A DNA stretch of 64,000 nt. Source: Primula veris. Taxonomy: Eukaryota > Streptophyta > Magnoliopsida > Ericales > Primulaceae. Location of the stretch: the NCBI GenBank assembly GCA_963682055.1, contig OY821744.1:35068967-35132966 (forward strand), given 5' to 3'. The position numbers were made by a program, and so were the translations under genes. The notes under the pieces were generated by a model. That model saw only the letters and a list, made by a program, of their open reading frames with translations, was not told the origin of the DNA and searched no databases. This document shows positions 1 to 12,540 of this stretch, one piece after another (within the stretch, counting starts at the first letter, position 1; each line of letters opens with the position of its first letter).

Positions 1-1373
1 ACTATTTCACGTGTCTAACTTTTTCATTTATTTTATTAAGCCAAGTCTTACTTATTTTACCTTTAAATTTACTTTTAAAAATAAACACATTACTTACTTA
101 ATTATCCATTACGAAACTACGTGCAATTTTGATCGGCAAATAACTTGTATCAAAGCTGTCGGAATTAAAATTTTCAAAAGTTATTCATATAGTTCAAATA
201 TTAAATTATATGATTTAGTTTTTAAATTTTTCATTTCGACAATTTTGATACATGTTATAAGCCGGTCAAAATTGCACGTAATTTCGTAAAGGACAATTAA
301 TTGGGAACGAAATGAGTATTTAATAGAAAATTTATGTTTTTGTTAAAAAATATTTTAGTGAAACGTCTTTAAAAAATCCTCAAATTTCTAGGTTCTATTC
401 GTTTAAGTTTTTTTCAATTCTTCAAACTAGATTTTCAGTTCATTACTTTCGTTAAACAAAAGGCTAAACACTAATAAAAAAGCAGTTGTCGGGATATCAT
501 ATCATACTATTATAATAAGTCAACACAAGAAATATGAATCTGTCTAATTTTTGCCACAATTTTTAATACCTTTCTACATTACATTTTTTTTGTCAATTTA
601 GTAGTTTAAACAAAATAATCCAATTCTATACCATATACTACCAAAATCACTCAATTAAGCACCATGTACACTAGTTATTTAACAAAAACGGGGTGATTTT
701 GGTAGTACAAGGTACTAAATTGAAAAAAACGTGATGTACATAGTATTAAACTGTTTTAACTTCCAATGATGTGGCGGTGATACATCATTGCCACATCACT
801 TTATGTTAAAAAATTCAGAGACATGTATTAAATTGTGTGATTTTTGTAGTTGAAGCCTTGAAGGTACTATATTGGATATTTCGTAGTAGAATGTACTAAA
901 TTGAAAAATATGTATTATATAGGGTATAAAACTGTTTAAAACCCATGGTTGTAAATGAGTTCTTTTCATGTAGTTAAAAAGGATAGATTCTAAATATCAT
1001 GAGAAATGAACTTCTGTTATAACAAGATGAATTCAAAATATTTTTGCCGTAATAATTACTCGTAACAGAAATTGTAATTCTAATCTGTCTTGGTTTTTTA
1101 GTGACTCGGTGTTCCGACCTCTTAACTGTATATAATACTTTGTTAAAATAACTTGAATTAGGGTTACTCTGCATTAGAAATGGATTGAATTCAAAACTCA
1201 GTTACAGGAATTAACATTAACTCGTTAAGCCGATGAAGTTTCATTCTAGTGCTACTCTATAGACATTGGCCTAGTCATGATTGCATATTAGGAGTTGGGA
1301 CGTATGCCATTTTTATTGAATTTGGTTACTAGTAAATTGTTCGCTGACTGAAACAATGTGTGTATATGTATAG
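1..1373. other. Presumed intron of the dephospho-CoA kinase gene
   Basis: No coding exon is visible. The first visible exon of the kinase begins at 1374 after a clear acceptor (pyrimidine-poor, ends in tatag). I looked on the + strand for an exon encoding the expected N-terminal P-loop (GxxxxGKS/T) and found none, so the intron probably extends beyond the left edge. The stretch holds a Stowaway-like foldback (80-318), a segment at about 491-570 that resembles the 5' end of the mini-Helitron at 30285, and AT-rich DNA at about 610-950 with the recurring phrase 'tactaaattgaaaa', typical of a decayed MITE. Confidence 0.55.
80..318. mobile_element. Stowaway-like foldback MITE, copy 1
   Basis: An imperfect inverted repeat of about 240 bp. 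The left arm (from about 84) and the right arm (to 318) mirror each other through the phrases ACGTGCAATTTTGATC and CAAAATTGCACGT. The right end reads GGGAACGAAATGAG followed by TA. A second copy at 4061-4297 shares both arms. TA-flanked ends beginning CTC.. are the Stowaway (Tc1/mariner) style. The family assignment is inference. Confidence 0.55.
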
Positions 1374-2704
1374 GGTGGAAAAAAGTCGTGGCGGCGTTTG
1401 GTGATGGAATCTTGCTGGAAAATGGAGAAGCAAAGCTAGGCCAAATTGTGTTTTCGGATCCTGATAAACGCCAACTTCTCAACAGGTTTGTCAATACTTT
1501 GTACTTTTGGATTGATTGCGGTATCAAAGGCTAACTATCATATTCTCCATATTTGCATGTTTAAGAAAAGATCAGGTTTTGCTTAGTTCATCAATAGCTA
1601 CACTAGAACATGTCTCGTTGATGTATAGCTTGTTTCTGTTTCACCTTTGTTTGCCTCATCCCCATGTTAAGTTAAGGTAGATATTAGTTCATTTAAGAAT
1701 CCTTTTATGTGTTTCTATCAAATGATATTAAATAATGCGTGCGCTTATGTCCTGTGTTTCCCTCTCTCGATTCATACTGAAAGAGATTTTTTCAAGAACT
1801 TCCTAAGTAGGATTTGAGGTTTTAAATAAGAGATTTTGAGCTACCAGAACAGCTAAGAACAATGTAGTTTATGGCACTTTCTATACATTTGACTTATCAG
1901 ATTCTTAACGAAATCACATAGATCAAGTGAAGGTAGTTAACTGAGATCTTACTAACCGCAATGGAAATGCTAAGCTAGGAAAATAAAGTAGATGCTACTG
2001 CAAAAATAGAAACTATTCATTTATCGACTGCTTAATCTCTTATAATACTTGGGGGATTTGTAATTAGGAATTCTCATAATTTCGTAGTCCAAGGATTACG
2101 AGTTTTGATAATTAAACCCTTAACTCTTTCTTGTCAACTGTTTTAGAGAATGTGCCAACCTTACTTGCACATCATTTTCTTTCTCTTATGTCCCTTAATT
2201 GGATTTGTTACAGGTTTATATCTTATACAAGCAATCCTAACTTCTAAATTTGATTTTTTTATTTGCAGGCTTTTGGCACCTTATATTTCATATGGTATAT
2301 TCTGGGAAACACTGAAGTTATGGACGAAAGGATATAAAATCATCGTTCTAGATATTCCTTTATTGTTTGAGGCCAAAATGGATAAATGGACAAAGCCCAT
2401 TATTGTTGTATGGGTTGACCCGGAAACTCAGCTTCAGCGATTATTGGCTAGAGATAGAACATCTGTTGAAGATGCCAAAAACAGGATACAAGCTCAGATG
2501 CCTCTCGATATGAAAAAGGACAAAGCAGATATAGTCATCGACAACAATGGATCATTAGAAGAGCTCGGTGAACATTTTCGAAAAGTTTTAATATTGGTTA
2601 AGAAACCATTGACTTGGAGAGAATTCGCACTTTCTAGACACAGAGTTTTTGCGGCTTTTACATCGGTTCTTGCTTCTGTTATTGTATGCAAGAAAGTAGT
2701 GTAA
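1374..2704 (+). CDS. coaE: Dephospho-CoA kinase, 3' part (two exons in window)
   Basis: It catalyses the last step of coenzyme A synthesis, the ATP-dependent phosphorylation of the 3'-OH of dephospho-CoA. Visible exons are 1374-1485 and 2269-2704 (stop TAA 2702-2704); the junction is codon phase 2 and reads QLLN-R-LLAPYIS. The translated part (about 182 residues) includes LLAPYIS, the VLDIPLLFE lid/base region, VVWVDPETQLQRLLARD, QMPLDMKKDKAD and VIDNNGS, all typical of eukaryotic CoaE. The P-loop and the first 45 or so residues are missing because their exon lies left of the window. Compared with the usual GEIDRxKLGQIVF segment this protein reads GEAKLGQIVF, about three residues short. The C-terminus is hydrophobic (FAAFTSVLASVIVC), as I recall for the Arabidopsis homologue. 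Identity is sure; whether the whole gene is intact cannot be seen. Confidence 0.9.
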
Positions 2705-4060
2705 TGAGTCTAAAGACATTGATACGTTTCTTATTTGTTTGGGTTGTAAAGACACTCTTATTAAGGAAGCAATGCTTATCAAAGCTATTATTGTACATCA
2801 CTTCAAATTTATGGAACACTGCTAAATTAATACTTTGTTTAGGTTGAACTGGTAAATTATGAAACATTATGCCAAAAATTCATTCTTTCTTCTCTTTTTC
2901 GGGGTATTTTCCGTTCTTTATTTCTTGTTTAATGATATCCTGATAAAAGGATACAAAGAATAATGAATTCAGTTATGCGTGTGTGTATATATAAATTCAA
3001 TATCATTTATGTTGTTAAAATGGACTATGCAACTACATGTTGTTATTTCCCGTGAGTTCGTTTTTGCAGGTTCGAGAGTCGTGGCCTGTATTTGAAGGAT
3101 GCAAATTTATGCAATGCCCTAAACTTTCATACAAGTATACTAATCATATTTTTTGTCCTTCACTTCTAAGGTCTTATTATTACTTTACTTTGTCTAAGCT
3201 ACAATTGTCTCAAAGTTTTGCTTTTTAATACCAGCACCATACTTTCATCTGCAAGACCTTTTACGAATATGTTTGGGACCAATGCTAAGGGGTTGATAAT
3301 CGGTTACAGCTTTTAAGCAAATAAGCTGGATTTTTTTAGTTTCGGGAAAAATTGAGTTTATCAAGCTTGAAGCTTCTAGCTTATTCAAGCCAACAAAAAA
3401 CTGAGCTTATGTGTTAATCTGCTCAACCGAATGCGGTTCAACATTAGGAAAAAGCAAACACTCCGAGTTTATAAGTTGCAAGGAACCGAGGCCTATGGCT
3501 ACGTGCTTGGTCTTTTACCCGGTGATCATATGGTTGTCGACTCAACCACTTAGGCAAAAAAGTATTGTTTTTCCTTAGATCATCTACATCGGCAACTATA
3601 ACTTTAGTGTATGTTGCATTTTAGTGTTGCATTGGTAGTGTTACAAGTCCTAGGTAACAATTTACATTTGGTCAAAGTTAAAAAACTTGCCAAGAACAAA
3701 CAAGTTAACAATGTTAGATGGGTCATGTATATTCATTTTGATAAATTTATTATATACTTTCATTGTTACTTTAATATTGTATTCCAAAATAGTCAATAAT
3801 AACGTATAACAATATAATATGTTAGAATAAATAATATAAAATAAAAAATATATTTATAGTTGAAAATAAAATATATTAAGAATTTGCCTTCCAACTCTGG
3901 GGAAAAACTTTATTTTTATTTCTCATTTATGACAAAAGCTAAAAAGACTTGTAGGTGCAAAATGTTGTCAGGAATCATTTTCTTTCACTATCTAAAGTTA
4001 GCAAAAAGCCATTGGCTTATAAAAAAAAACAAAGATAGGTTGAAATATAATATTATTATT

Positions 4061-4297
4061 ACTCTTTCGTTCACATTTAATTATCAATTATAAAACTACA
4101 TACAATTTTGATCAGCTTATAATTTATATCAAAATTGTCTAAATAATTTTTTTTTAAAATCTAATCATAAAATTTAACATTTGAATTATATGATCAACTT
4201 TTAAAAATTTTCATTCCGATAATTTTGATACAAGTTTTTGACTGATCAAAACTGTACGTAATTTTATAATAGATAATTAAACAGTAACGGAGTGAGT
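4061..4297. mobile_element. Stowaway-like foldback MITE, copy 2
   Basis: The left end reads ACTCTTTCGTTCACATTTAA and the right end reads GTAACGGAGTGAG, roughly inverted. Both arms match copy 1 at 80-318 (ACAATTTTGATCAGC against ACTGATCAAAACTGTACG). It is a non-coding foldback of about 237 bp. Confidence 0.6.
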
Positions 4298-4798
4298 GAC
4301 AAAAGTGTACAAAAGTTTATATAGTTAATTTGTCTTTATGTAATATATTGCTATATTATTTTGTCCTTTTTCAGTTTTTTTTTATTTTTGTTATAGCTTT
4401 CCATTCATCTTCTCTTACATTTGAATTGTGTAATGTCTAATGTGAAGAAATATCATGTTTAAGGACGGTTTTTTTTTTATTCTAGTGTAATTGTTTTGAG
4501 GGCATTATTTAGTTTTATAGCAATCTTGGGTTAAGCTAAATTTTAATTTTTACTTTTTATCTTTGGTGGAGTCAGTTCCACACTTTTTTTTCAATTTCTT
4601 TAATCATTATTTCCAGGTTAAAAGAGAAAGACTGCAAAGAATATAGGTAGTTCATTTCTTGGCTATATCTAGGGAGCTGTCGCAATTGCATTGGTTGCAA
4701 TAAATTTAAAAGTTTACGGTTTTCTAATGCGCTCTAGCGGATAATTTAGAAGTTCTATGAATTTATTCATGTGTAACTGGTTTTAACGTGTGTATTTT

Positions 4799-4937
4799 GG
4801 AAGCAGAGTACCTGACTCTGAGTCAGGGTTACTCTGCTTCCACAGCCATTCGATCTGTTATTAAATTTAAACTGTAGCAGATCTAATGGCTGTGGGAAGC
4901 AGAGCAACTCTGACTCAGAGTCAGGTACTCTGCTTCC
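4799..4937. mobile_element. Mutator-like palindromic MITE, copy 1
   Basis: A 139-bp element with inverted ends GGAAGCAGAGTACC / GGTACTCTGCTTCC. Each end also holds the inner palindrome CCTGACTCTGAGTCAGG. It is flanked by a perfect 9-bp direct repeat GTGTATTTT at 4790-4798 and 4938-4946. A 9-bp TSD is characteristic of Mutator-like elements. Two further copies lie at 42587 and 63610. Confidence 0.85.
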
Positions 4938-5398
4938 GTGTATTTTATTGCTTTTCTGTAACATTACATTTATCAGTTATAATGAAAATTTTAACTAATT
5001 TAAAAGTTACGCTGCTTTATTTTTCGTTAACAATAAAGAGTGAAAGGGAAAAGTTGTTTTTTGTTAAAATTACGTGCAACAAAGATGAAATCGTAAGAGA
5101 AAGCTCCTCGTGTAGTAAGAGTTGTATCACGATTCCATTTCGATATCCTTCGACGAAAATAAGTTTTCTTAATTATGTCTACGTAATTACGTATACATGT
5201 ATATCTTAGATGGCAATTAATGTACACAAAATCTTAAAATGCAGAATTAATCAGAGCAAAAACAGATGCATTTTTTTTACTTTTGGCTCACAGCCATCTA
5301 TGTAATGTGTAGACATGTTTGTGAAATAGATGCATGTTATACAACACTCTTAAAAAACTCTTTTTGAAGCGAAAATGATACAAAATGGAGCTGAGTTA

Positions 5399-5593
5399 CG
5401 CTACAAAATAATGTTTGATTTAGTGAGAGTCAAAAGCTGTCAGATGTCTATCGCTAATTTAAAAACATGTCACAAATCTGTCGCAAATTGATTAAACTGT
5501 CATAAAACCGTCATAAAAACCGTCGCTAATAAGCTCGTAACAAAAAATACCGTCACTAATCCCGTCGCTATTTGAGTATTTTTTTTTGTAGCA
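5399..5593. mobile_element. Small CACTA-like element
   Basis: A 195-bp stretch with near-inverted ends CGCTACAAAA / TTTTGTAGCA and a 3-bp direct repeat TTA at 5396-5398 and 5594-5596. The interior repeats CCGTCGCTAAT/CTGTCGCAAA-type words, common in CACTA subterminal regions. The first bases deviate from canonical CACTA, so the superfamily is a moderate-confidence inference. Confidence 0.5.
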
Positions 5594-5751
5594 TTAGGTT
5601 TCCACACTAGAGTGCTTTTCTTTTTCTCTCCAACTTTTTTTGTAACTTTTCATCACATTTTATATATAAGTCCCTCTACTTCTCCACTTTCCACTCACAA
5701 GCCTGGGTAATATAAACTTCTATCTCTTTTTTTCCTCTCCCTATCTTTCTA

Positions 5752-7253
5752 ATGGCTACACAAGAGAGTAAAAATGAAACACCGGAACATCTCAAGTGTC
5801 AGGTATGGTCAGAGCCGGCCCAAAAAAATTATTTTTTACGGGTTGCCTAGTTGAAAAAAAAAACAAAGTTTTGATCGTTTAAAGAAAACCTAGAAAAAAC
5901 ATAGTAGTAAAATATTTTATTTTATTTCGGGAAATTATTTACCCTCAAGATGGGATGCTCAGTCCACTCGGACTTGTCGCATCCCCTCAAGACCGGCCCC
6001 GGGTATGGTGGTCTATCCTTTGTATACATACATACAATATGCATGCATGTATATTTATTTACTGATTGTTAATTTATACTAGCTGTTGTTATTTACAGAC
6101 ATGGGTTCTGAAGGTCTCTATCCACTGTGAAGGTTGCAAGAAGAAAGTCCATAAACTACTTCACAACATTGATGGTACCAATTTCCTTAATATATACTTG
6201 GGTAGAAATATAATAGATTTTGTTTCACCATTCCTAGCAATATTCTTTAGTTTTTCAAGGAAATGGTATCAAATGAGAGTAGAGTTTTGGCTAGAATAAA
6301 TGAGTTTACTACTAAATTTATTCTGGTTCATAACATACTAGCTACTACTAGTCCCCCCATATATATGATATTGACATAAAATCTATCAAAAACATGATTT
6401 TTTGATAAAATCTTTCTATTAGTGGCTCTGGCATCACTGTGTGTGTTTGGTTTAAGAAAAATGGTGAAGAACTATATTTTTTATAGTATTAATTTTCCCT
6501 AATTTTATTAAAGCTGCACTTTTGGTTCATATTCTAGGAGTCTTTACTGTGTCCATTGATTCTCAACAACACAAAGTCACGGTCACGGGAAACGTAGAAG
6601 CAGAGAAGTTGATCAAGAAATTGGCAAAAGCAGGGAAACATGCTGAGCTTTTACAAGAAAAAGCGGAAGAAGGCGGAAGCGAAAATAAGACCGGAAAATC
6701 CAAAAAAAAGAAGAAGAAAGAGAAAAACAATTCTGGTAGTGTCGAAAAGGATAGGGATGTCAAGGACGAAAAGAAAGAAGAGAAAATAGAGGAAAAGCAC
6801 GATCAGATTAATCTTTCGGGAAGCAGCGATGAAAATGGTGAGGAAGATGAGAAGCCTAATTCGACCGAAAGCGGTGGGAAAAAGAAGAAAAAGAAGGGTA
6901 AAAAGGAAAATAATGCAAAGAGTGCAGATGCGAAAGATGCACTTGCGATCAGCGAATCTTTTCCTACTGGTGTTGAAACCATTGATCCGCCCATTGGGAT
7001 GATGCATCTCGGCCCTCCATACGGACATGTGTACTCGTATTATCCACATCAGACTTTTGGGATGAGCTATAGTACATCCCATCCTAGCGGAACCTCTTCC
7101 TATTATGCTTCGCCTGCGTTTGCATACAATCATGGGTATGAAGGGTACCGACAACCTCCACCACCGTCCGCCCAAATCCGTGCTTACAACAATTATGATC
7201 ATGATGGAATTTATGTTGAAAATGATGGCGAGGGTGGTTGCTCAATTATGTAA
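5752..7253 (+). CDS. Heavy-metal-associated isoprenylated plant protein (HIPP)
   Basis: Three exons, 5752-5802, 6099-6174 and 6538-7253, give a 280-residue protein (phases 0 and 1). An HMA domain occupies about residues 18-80 (TWVLKVSIHCEGCKKKV...), with the metal-binding CxxC at Cys27 and Cys30. A long Lys/Glu/Ser-rich linker with runs of lysine follows, then a Gly/Tyr/Pro-rich tail and the C-terminal CaaX box CSIM (Cys277), the site for farnesyl-type prenylation. The family binds transition metals and acts in metal homeostasis and stress signalling at membranes or in the nucleus. The start was chosen because it gives a normal short N-terminus before the HMA domain, with a good AG-GT junction. 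The linker is low-complexity, so long antisense reading frames over it are meaningless. Confidence 0.93.
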
Positions 7254-10200
7254 TTTGTTGTATTATTTCAGTGTATGCATGAGAATACTAAGAAAGGGTG
7301 TATAATATTAGTTATTTTCATTGTACGTGTCATTAGTGTGTAATGTGTATGAGCGTATCTATATACTTTTAATGTGGAATAAGAATGAGTTTATGATCAA
7401 GTCCTAATATGAAAAGTGAAGTATCTAATTTTATTTGTTTTTAAGGTATTTAATATGTTTTTTTGGGGTTTAAGTAACAATAATACTAATGAGTCAGATA
7501 TGCTTAATCAGACTCTCAACACAGCAGTCTTCAATGTGAATTTAGAATTTCATTTTCAACCCGAAATTTAATAGTCTGTTATTCGGTCATATATTTAATT
7601 AATATTTAACTTTATGATAGTCTCAAATAGGGTTCTATGATAATATATTTAGGCTTTTATTTTGTTTAATCGTTAAATAAAATATATTAAAATCATGAAA
7701 AAATTTAAAAATATTTAATTAATATTTAAGTTTAGAATAGTCTTAACTAGGGTTTCATAAGTATTATATTTGAGTTTTTAATTTTTTTTTTGTTAGGGTG
7801 TAGAAAGAATTCTAAAAATTACATGATGAAATGTCTGTCAATTAGTCTGATTGAGTCAGTTTTGCTCTATAGTGTTAGTGGTTAAGTAACGTATTGTAGT
7901 TCCTTTTTTGAGCATGACCTATTACTTTCTCAAGAATTAAATGCGCTTAAAGGATATCTAATGATAGTTGAGGGTTTAGTTTTTTATTTTTATTTTGAAT
8001 TTACCCACTAATGAGTTATGATGGGTATTACTTAACCATATCACTAATTTTATCTTGTAGAGCTTGATAAATGGTTAGTAGGACCTCCATTTTTTTAATG
8101 TGCATGTGAAAAGTAAAGACAACCCTATATTTGTGACATTGCTTTATTTTTCTTTCCTAGAAAGTAATGACAAAGGCATGCAAATTTTGTTTTAGTAGTA
8201 ATTGGTTTTTCTTTCAAAAAAGAAGCTGTTTGTTTGGTTGAAAGCTTTACTATAATATAATTCTTATCCATCCAACTGTTAAAGGTATTAATAGACAACC
8301 ACTTCTATAGCAAGTTTGTGGAGATTTTTTGAAAATTTTCTTTGTTATGAAGTGTCTAAATGAACAAGCAAAGAGATTTTGTCTTAACAAATGCATGCCA
8401 ATTGGTAAGGTTAAATTAAGCAAAAAAACTTTTGAAGCAAAGATAATTACTTCAGTTGAAGAAGTTTTTTTTTTTTTTTTTTACCAACTTTTATTTTCCA
8501 AATTTTATACTTTACCTCAATTTTCATCCTCTATTTGTCAAGTGACCCATACAAATGGATAACATTTTATGAACAAAATTAGAAATAAGCTAAGCTCGGA
8601 AGTTTTACACTAAAACAACCCTTAAGTGAGGTTTTTTTTTTTTTAAACAAGCTCATTATTATTAAAGAACAACGAATAAAGATATAGACTTTCGATACCC
8701 CTGGAACAGACTCCAAGGGGCTAAGCAAAATAAGATAATATAAAGCCACAAAGATGTTGGTTTTCGTGTACGAAATAACAATTAAACAATAATAAAAGAC
8801 TAAAAAGAAATAATCAAAAAAACCAGTGTAATCTTTATTAATTCAGAATTGAAACTGAAATTACAGATTACATGTATGTACTGAATAGAAATTAAAGCAA
8901 ACGTTATTCAGATTATTATCAATTAATAATCTGATGTACTGAATTGCAATAAATAGAAACTGCCGGACTGGAAAGTATAAACTTAACAGACGGACTGTTC
9001 TGATTGAAATAGAAATTACAGGATTGAAATGAAACTATTCTAATTACAGAATTAAAATTACAGAATAGAAACAGTACTTTAAAGAAATCACAGAACGGTA
9101 AAAAACATAATTGAAAATTACAGCTAAGTACAACAAATTAAAATACTGAAATAAAATTACAGAATTGAATAGACGAGGCGACTGTAAACAGTCTGCACTT
9201 AACCGATATTTGCTCAACCACATTAAAGTTTCTAAATGCTATGGACTTTCTTGGAATCGAAACCGAAACATTCCCCAAGAAGTCCCGCGTCCGAGACCGA
9301 GACCGAGCGAACGCATGTGTGGTACACTTGCCTACACACACATATGGAGCTACACATTATTACCACTCTCTAGCGGTGAATATGTATATAAACTATTCAA
9401 AATAGTTTTTTCTCTTTGATGTGGGATAATCATTTGGGTGGTTTCCCCATCCATTTGTTTTCCCACTTCCTCTCCCAAAATTCCACATTTCGTCTCTCCA
9501 TTGTCCAACTTCGGAGCCAATTTCCATTCACACCTATTCACCGAATAGCTCATACGATATACCGTTTCGAAACTTGTCACACAAGCTACTCAAACCACTT
9601 GAGTACGGAGTCTAAACTTTAGATTTTTTACATGTAATTTGACCAAACTTTTGGACTCGTAACCAATTCGGAAAACACCATATTTCATGGTTTTTCCAAC
9701 AAAGGCGCCCAAAAGGCTACAACTCCGTTCATAAGCTCGTCGACTCATTCCATTTTAGACAGACCGTACAACTACACCCAACAGACATAAAATAAAAACA
9801 TAAAAGAAACTCCAACTATCCAGAGAACTAAAATATTTTGGTGCGTGCCTTAAGTGAGGTGCTAAATAGAAGAATATGACATTATGAATCAATCCTTTTA
9901 CGGTTTACACACATGATATGTTTATGTTTATCTTCATTCCTTTAAACAAAAATTGGCTTACACAAATTAACCTTTACACAAGCTAAATATTCATTTTTCG
10001 CATTAAGGTAGGTTAAAAAATTATTATATTTTCATAAACCTACACACAAGCTAAATATTCATAGGCTACTAAAAAGTTTCATTGGTCATAAAAAGTTCAC
10101 TATGGTGGTTGTGAGTCTGATCACTTACCCTAACAAATCCCTCAAAAACAGTCAAATTTACCATAGTTGTCCTAATTCATCAAGTCTTTTGTGACAAGAC

Positions 10201-12090
10201 TTTCCATAATAAAGAAAATAGGTGGAAATAAGTTAAGAGGGTGGTTATTGGTTACACACATAAAAAGAAAGAAAGGGTCAAAAGTGGACGATTATAAGAA
10301 CCTAATCTTCACTTTAGTGTATTCACAGTGTAAAGGCTTGTTTGTCTTATGAAAAGAGAATTTGGTGATTTCATTTGTTCTCTGGAATATGCTACATATT
10401 AAATAGAAATGAAAGTTTCATCATGAGCCAGTGTTAAGTTAATATTTTGGTAAATTGTACATTACAAAAGGTTATTTATGAACTTAAACATATATAGCGT
10501 TAGCATTTGGCGATTAAGCCCCAAGTTTGTGGGTGACTAATCGATATAAGGGTGTTTTTCTTTCGTAATAGTCGTATGTCACTTGCCGGTTCGGCGAAGG
10601 CATTGCCTCTTTTTTAATATATATTGGTCCGTTTAATCTTAAAAAAAAAAAAAAAAACTTAACATAGCCACTTCATATAGTTGTGTAATATATTTCAGAT
10701 GTTCACAACAACAACGTTACAACGACATGAGAAACTGTTTCTAAATTATACATTTCACATCGTTCTATTGCCGTAAAACGTGTGTCGAAATTTGGATCTC
10801 TTTCAGGGTGAAAGACTAATAGTTGTTTTCAGTCCAATATCTTGATATTTCGAGAAAATATATACCTGAGACTGTGTTACTAAAATGGTCCATAATTAAA
10901 TGGAATCCGTAAATAGTAGTAATCATCTTTCACCTTCAAAGTTGTACATTGGACAAAGTTTGATTCTACGTCTTTTAGTCTCTGGTTAGGGCCGTCTATT
11001 TATCTAAAAAATAGCATAACATAAACATAAAGGATCTCGAAAAGTGAAAAAAATTTGGTCCCCTTGATATTTTCCGGGCATATGCCCTAGATATACGATG
11101 AATTGAAATTGGAATCTGGATGCTAATTGATGCATTATCCATGCAAGGAAAATGCAGGCTTGTTAGAACATGCTCGATACAAATTTTATGTATATGTGGC
11201 TTGACAGGCTTCTCGATCGTATGAGATTCGATTCAACGTCCCACAAATCTTCTACAACTGCATGTCATCTAACGGTCTGATCAATTCGATTAGGATCATT
11301 TTTATTAAGTGGTTTGCTCCTTTATTCATTTCAAAATGGACATTTGATCAGATTTGTTTTCATATCTGTAGCTACCTATGAACCAGCTGATTATGCATAG
11401 ATACATCAATCTATTGATGGATGTCACCATCTTTTTATACTTAAAAGAATTAGGCTTATTGTAAACATTGTCTCCAACAAAAGCAGCATTTTTATGGAGC
11501 GTTGACGGTATGGACTTCATAGAGTGGAGCGTATTCTTAAAGGCGAATCTAGGTGTCTAATAGATTAGACGGGATTAAATGATTAAGCGGAATCAAGCTG
11601 GATTAGACGCTAGATGACCCATCTCCACCTGGAACTCGCATTCCGCCTTTTAAAACATTACAGTAAGTCAAGGTCTTCCGAATACTACGTGTATGACTAG
11701 TAGAAAGTCCACTTCTATGGTTTCTAAGTCAACTCTCATTGGAAGGTTGATTCGTCCCAAGGGCCTAACAAACCTGGGTATGAAGTCGACAAGAAAGGAA
11801 GCGTGACGCCATCGAGTCTATTAGTGTTAACCCTAATGAACCGAACATATGTCCGGACATGACATCACATACGTACGCTCCCCTTGATCCACCAACATTG
11901 TATTCCTTCCGGCCCAAATTGTTTGCTCAATACGAAAGCACGTGTAACTTTAACCGGAAAAAAACTTGTACCTAAACTGCCGATATGATTTTAAAAATAA
12001 AATAATTCACGTATGAAAATGCCAGGCACTTTAAACTTTTTGATTAAAGTTTAAAATTTTCATTTCAATATGTAGATACGAGTTTTAGTC
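7254..12090. other. Intergenic region, AT-rich, no gene recognised
   Basis: Nearly 5 kb without a convincing coding exon. It holds the HIPP 3'UTR; a duplicated AT-rich phrase (ATTTAATTAATATTTAA) at about 7592 and 7709 whose neighbourhood resembles 63170-63430 in the opposite orientation; a degenerate array of 'acagaattgaaa' words at about 8840-9165; and a stretch ending in a run of 17 A at about 10640. These look like decayed repeats. I cannot assign them further by eye. Confidence 0.5.
8840..9165. repeat. Degenerate short-word repeat (acagaattgaaa type)
   Basis: About 325 bases are built mostly of variants of TTACAGAATTGAAAT. The unit is about 15-25 bases and irregular. No coding potential was seen. 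It could be an expanded tail of an older element; this is inference. Confidence 0.5.
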
Positions 12091-12094
12091 CCGG

Positions 12095-12540
12095 AACCGA
12101 ACCAAACCAAACCAATCATAATCGGTTTGGTTCGGTTTGAACTTTAACAAATAAAAAACACAATATTCAAAATTACACTAATTTCGTAAAGTTTTCGCTT
12201 AATTATATTTCATTTGAAACTTTAAACCAAAAGTCGAATAACAAGTAAATTTACAAATGATTTAACAAAATATATTATTAATAAATATAAATAGCAAGTA
12301 AAACATCATATCTCAACTTATTGATGTATACATATAAATAATTATATTATTTTATATATGAATAAAAATAATTGGTTCGGTTCGGTTCGGTTTGAAAATC
12401 ACTGAAACCGTAAACTAAACCGATTAAATCGGTTTATCAAATTTCAAACCAAAACAAACCAATTACTAATCGGTTTGGTTCAGTTTTTGATCGGTTCGGT
12501 TTGATTCGATCAGTTTAATCGGTTTGATTCGGTTTATATT
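12095..12540 (-). mobile_element. hAT-like element with AACCGA arms (type B), truncated copy
   Basis: Low-complexity arms of CCGAACCAAACC / GGTTTGGTTCGG words flank an AT-rich core. The core (about 12175-12400) matches the reverse complement of the core at 42090-42310, through words such as AAAGTTTTCGCTTA and GTCGAATAACAAGTAAATTTAC. The better-preserved copy at 41947-42489 has readable ends and a TSD. Here the ends are not clear and a type A element abuts on the right. Confidence 0.6.

Larger units (their letters stand above)
2705..5751. other. Intergenic region between coaE and HIPP
   Basis: No gene recognised. It contains the coaE 3'UTR, a Tourist-like foldback fragment at about 3288-3440 (starts near GGTTACAGCTTTTAAGC), AT-rich DNA, and three short elements listed separately (4061-4297, 4799-4937, 5399-5593). 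The last 150 bases, with a TATATATAAG stretch at about 5660 and a CT-rich leader, are the likely HIPP promoter and 5'UTR. Confidence 0.6.

Noticed and set aside
2150..2268. Extension of the coaE reading frame upstream to an ATG at 2150
   Set aside because: This stretch is intron ending in a good acceptor (TTTGCAG at 2262-2268); the true protein continues from exon 1374-1485.
3037..3228. Small open frame downstream of coaE
   Set aside because: No recognisable domain and AT-rich 3' flank; not supported as a gene.
6563..7202. Long antisense frames over the HIPP last exon
   Set aside because: Mirror images of the Lys/Glu-rich coding linker; no splice or family support.
10490..10660. Possible SINE with GGTTCGGCG B-box-like word and A17 tail
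   Set aside because: No convincing A box or target duplication could be read; too weak to call.
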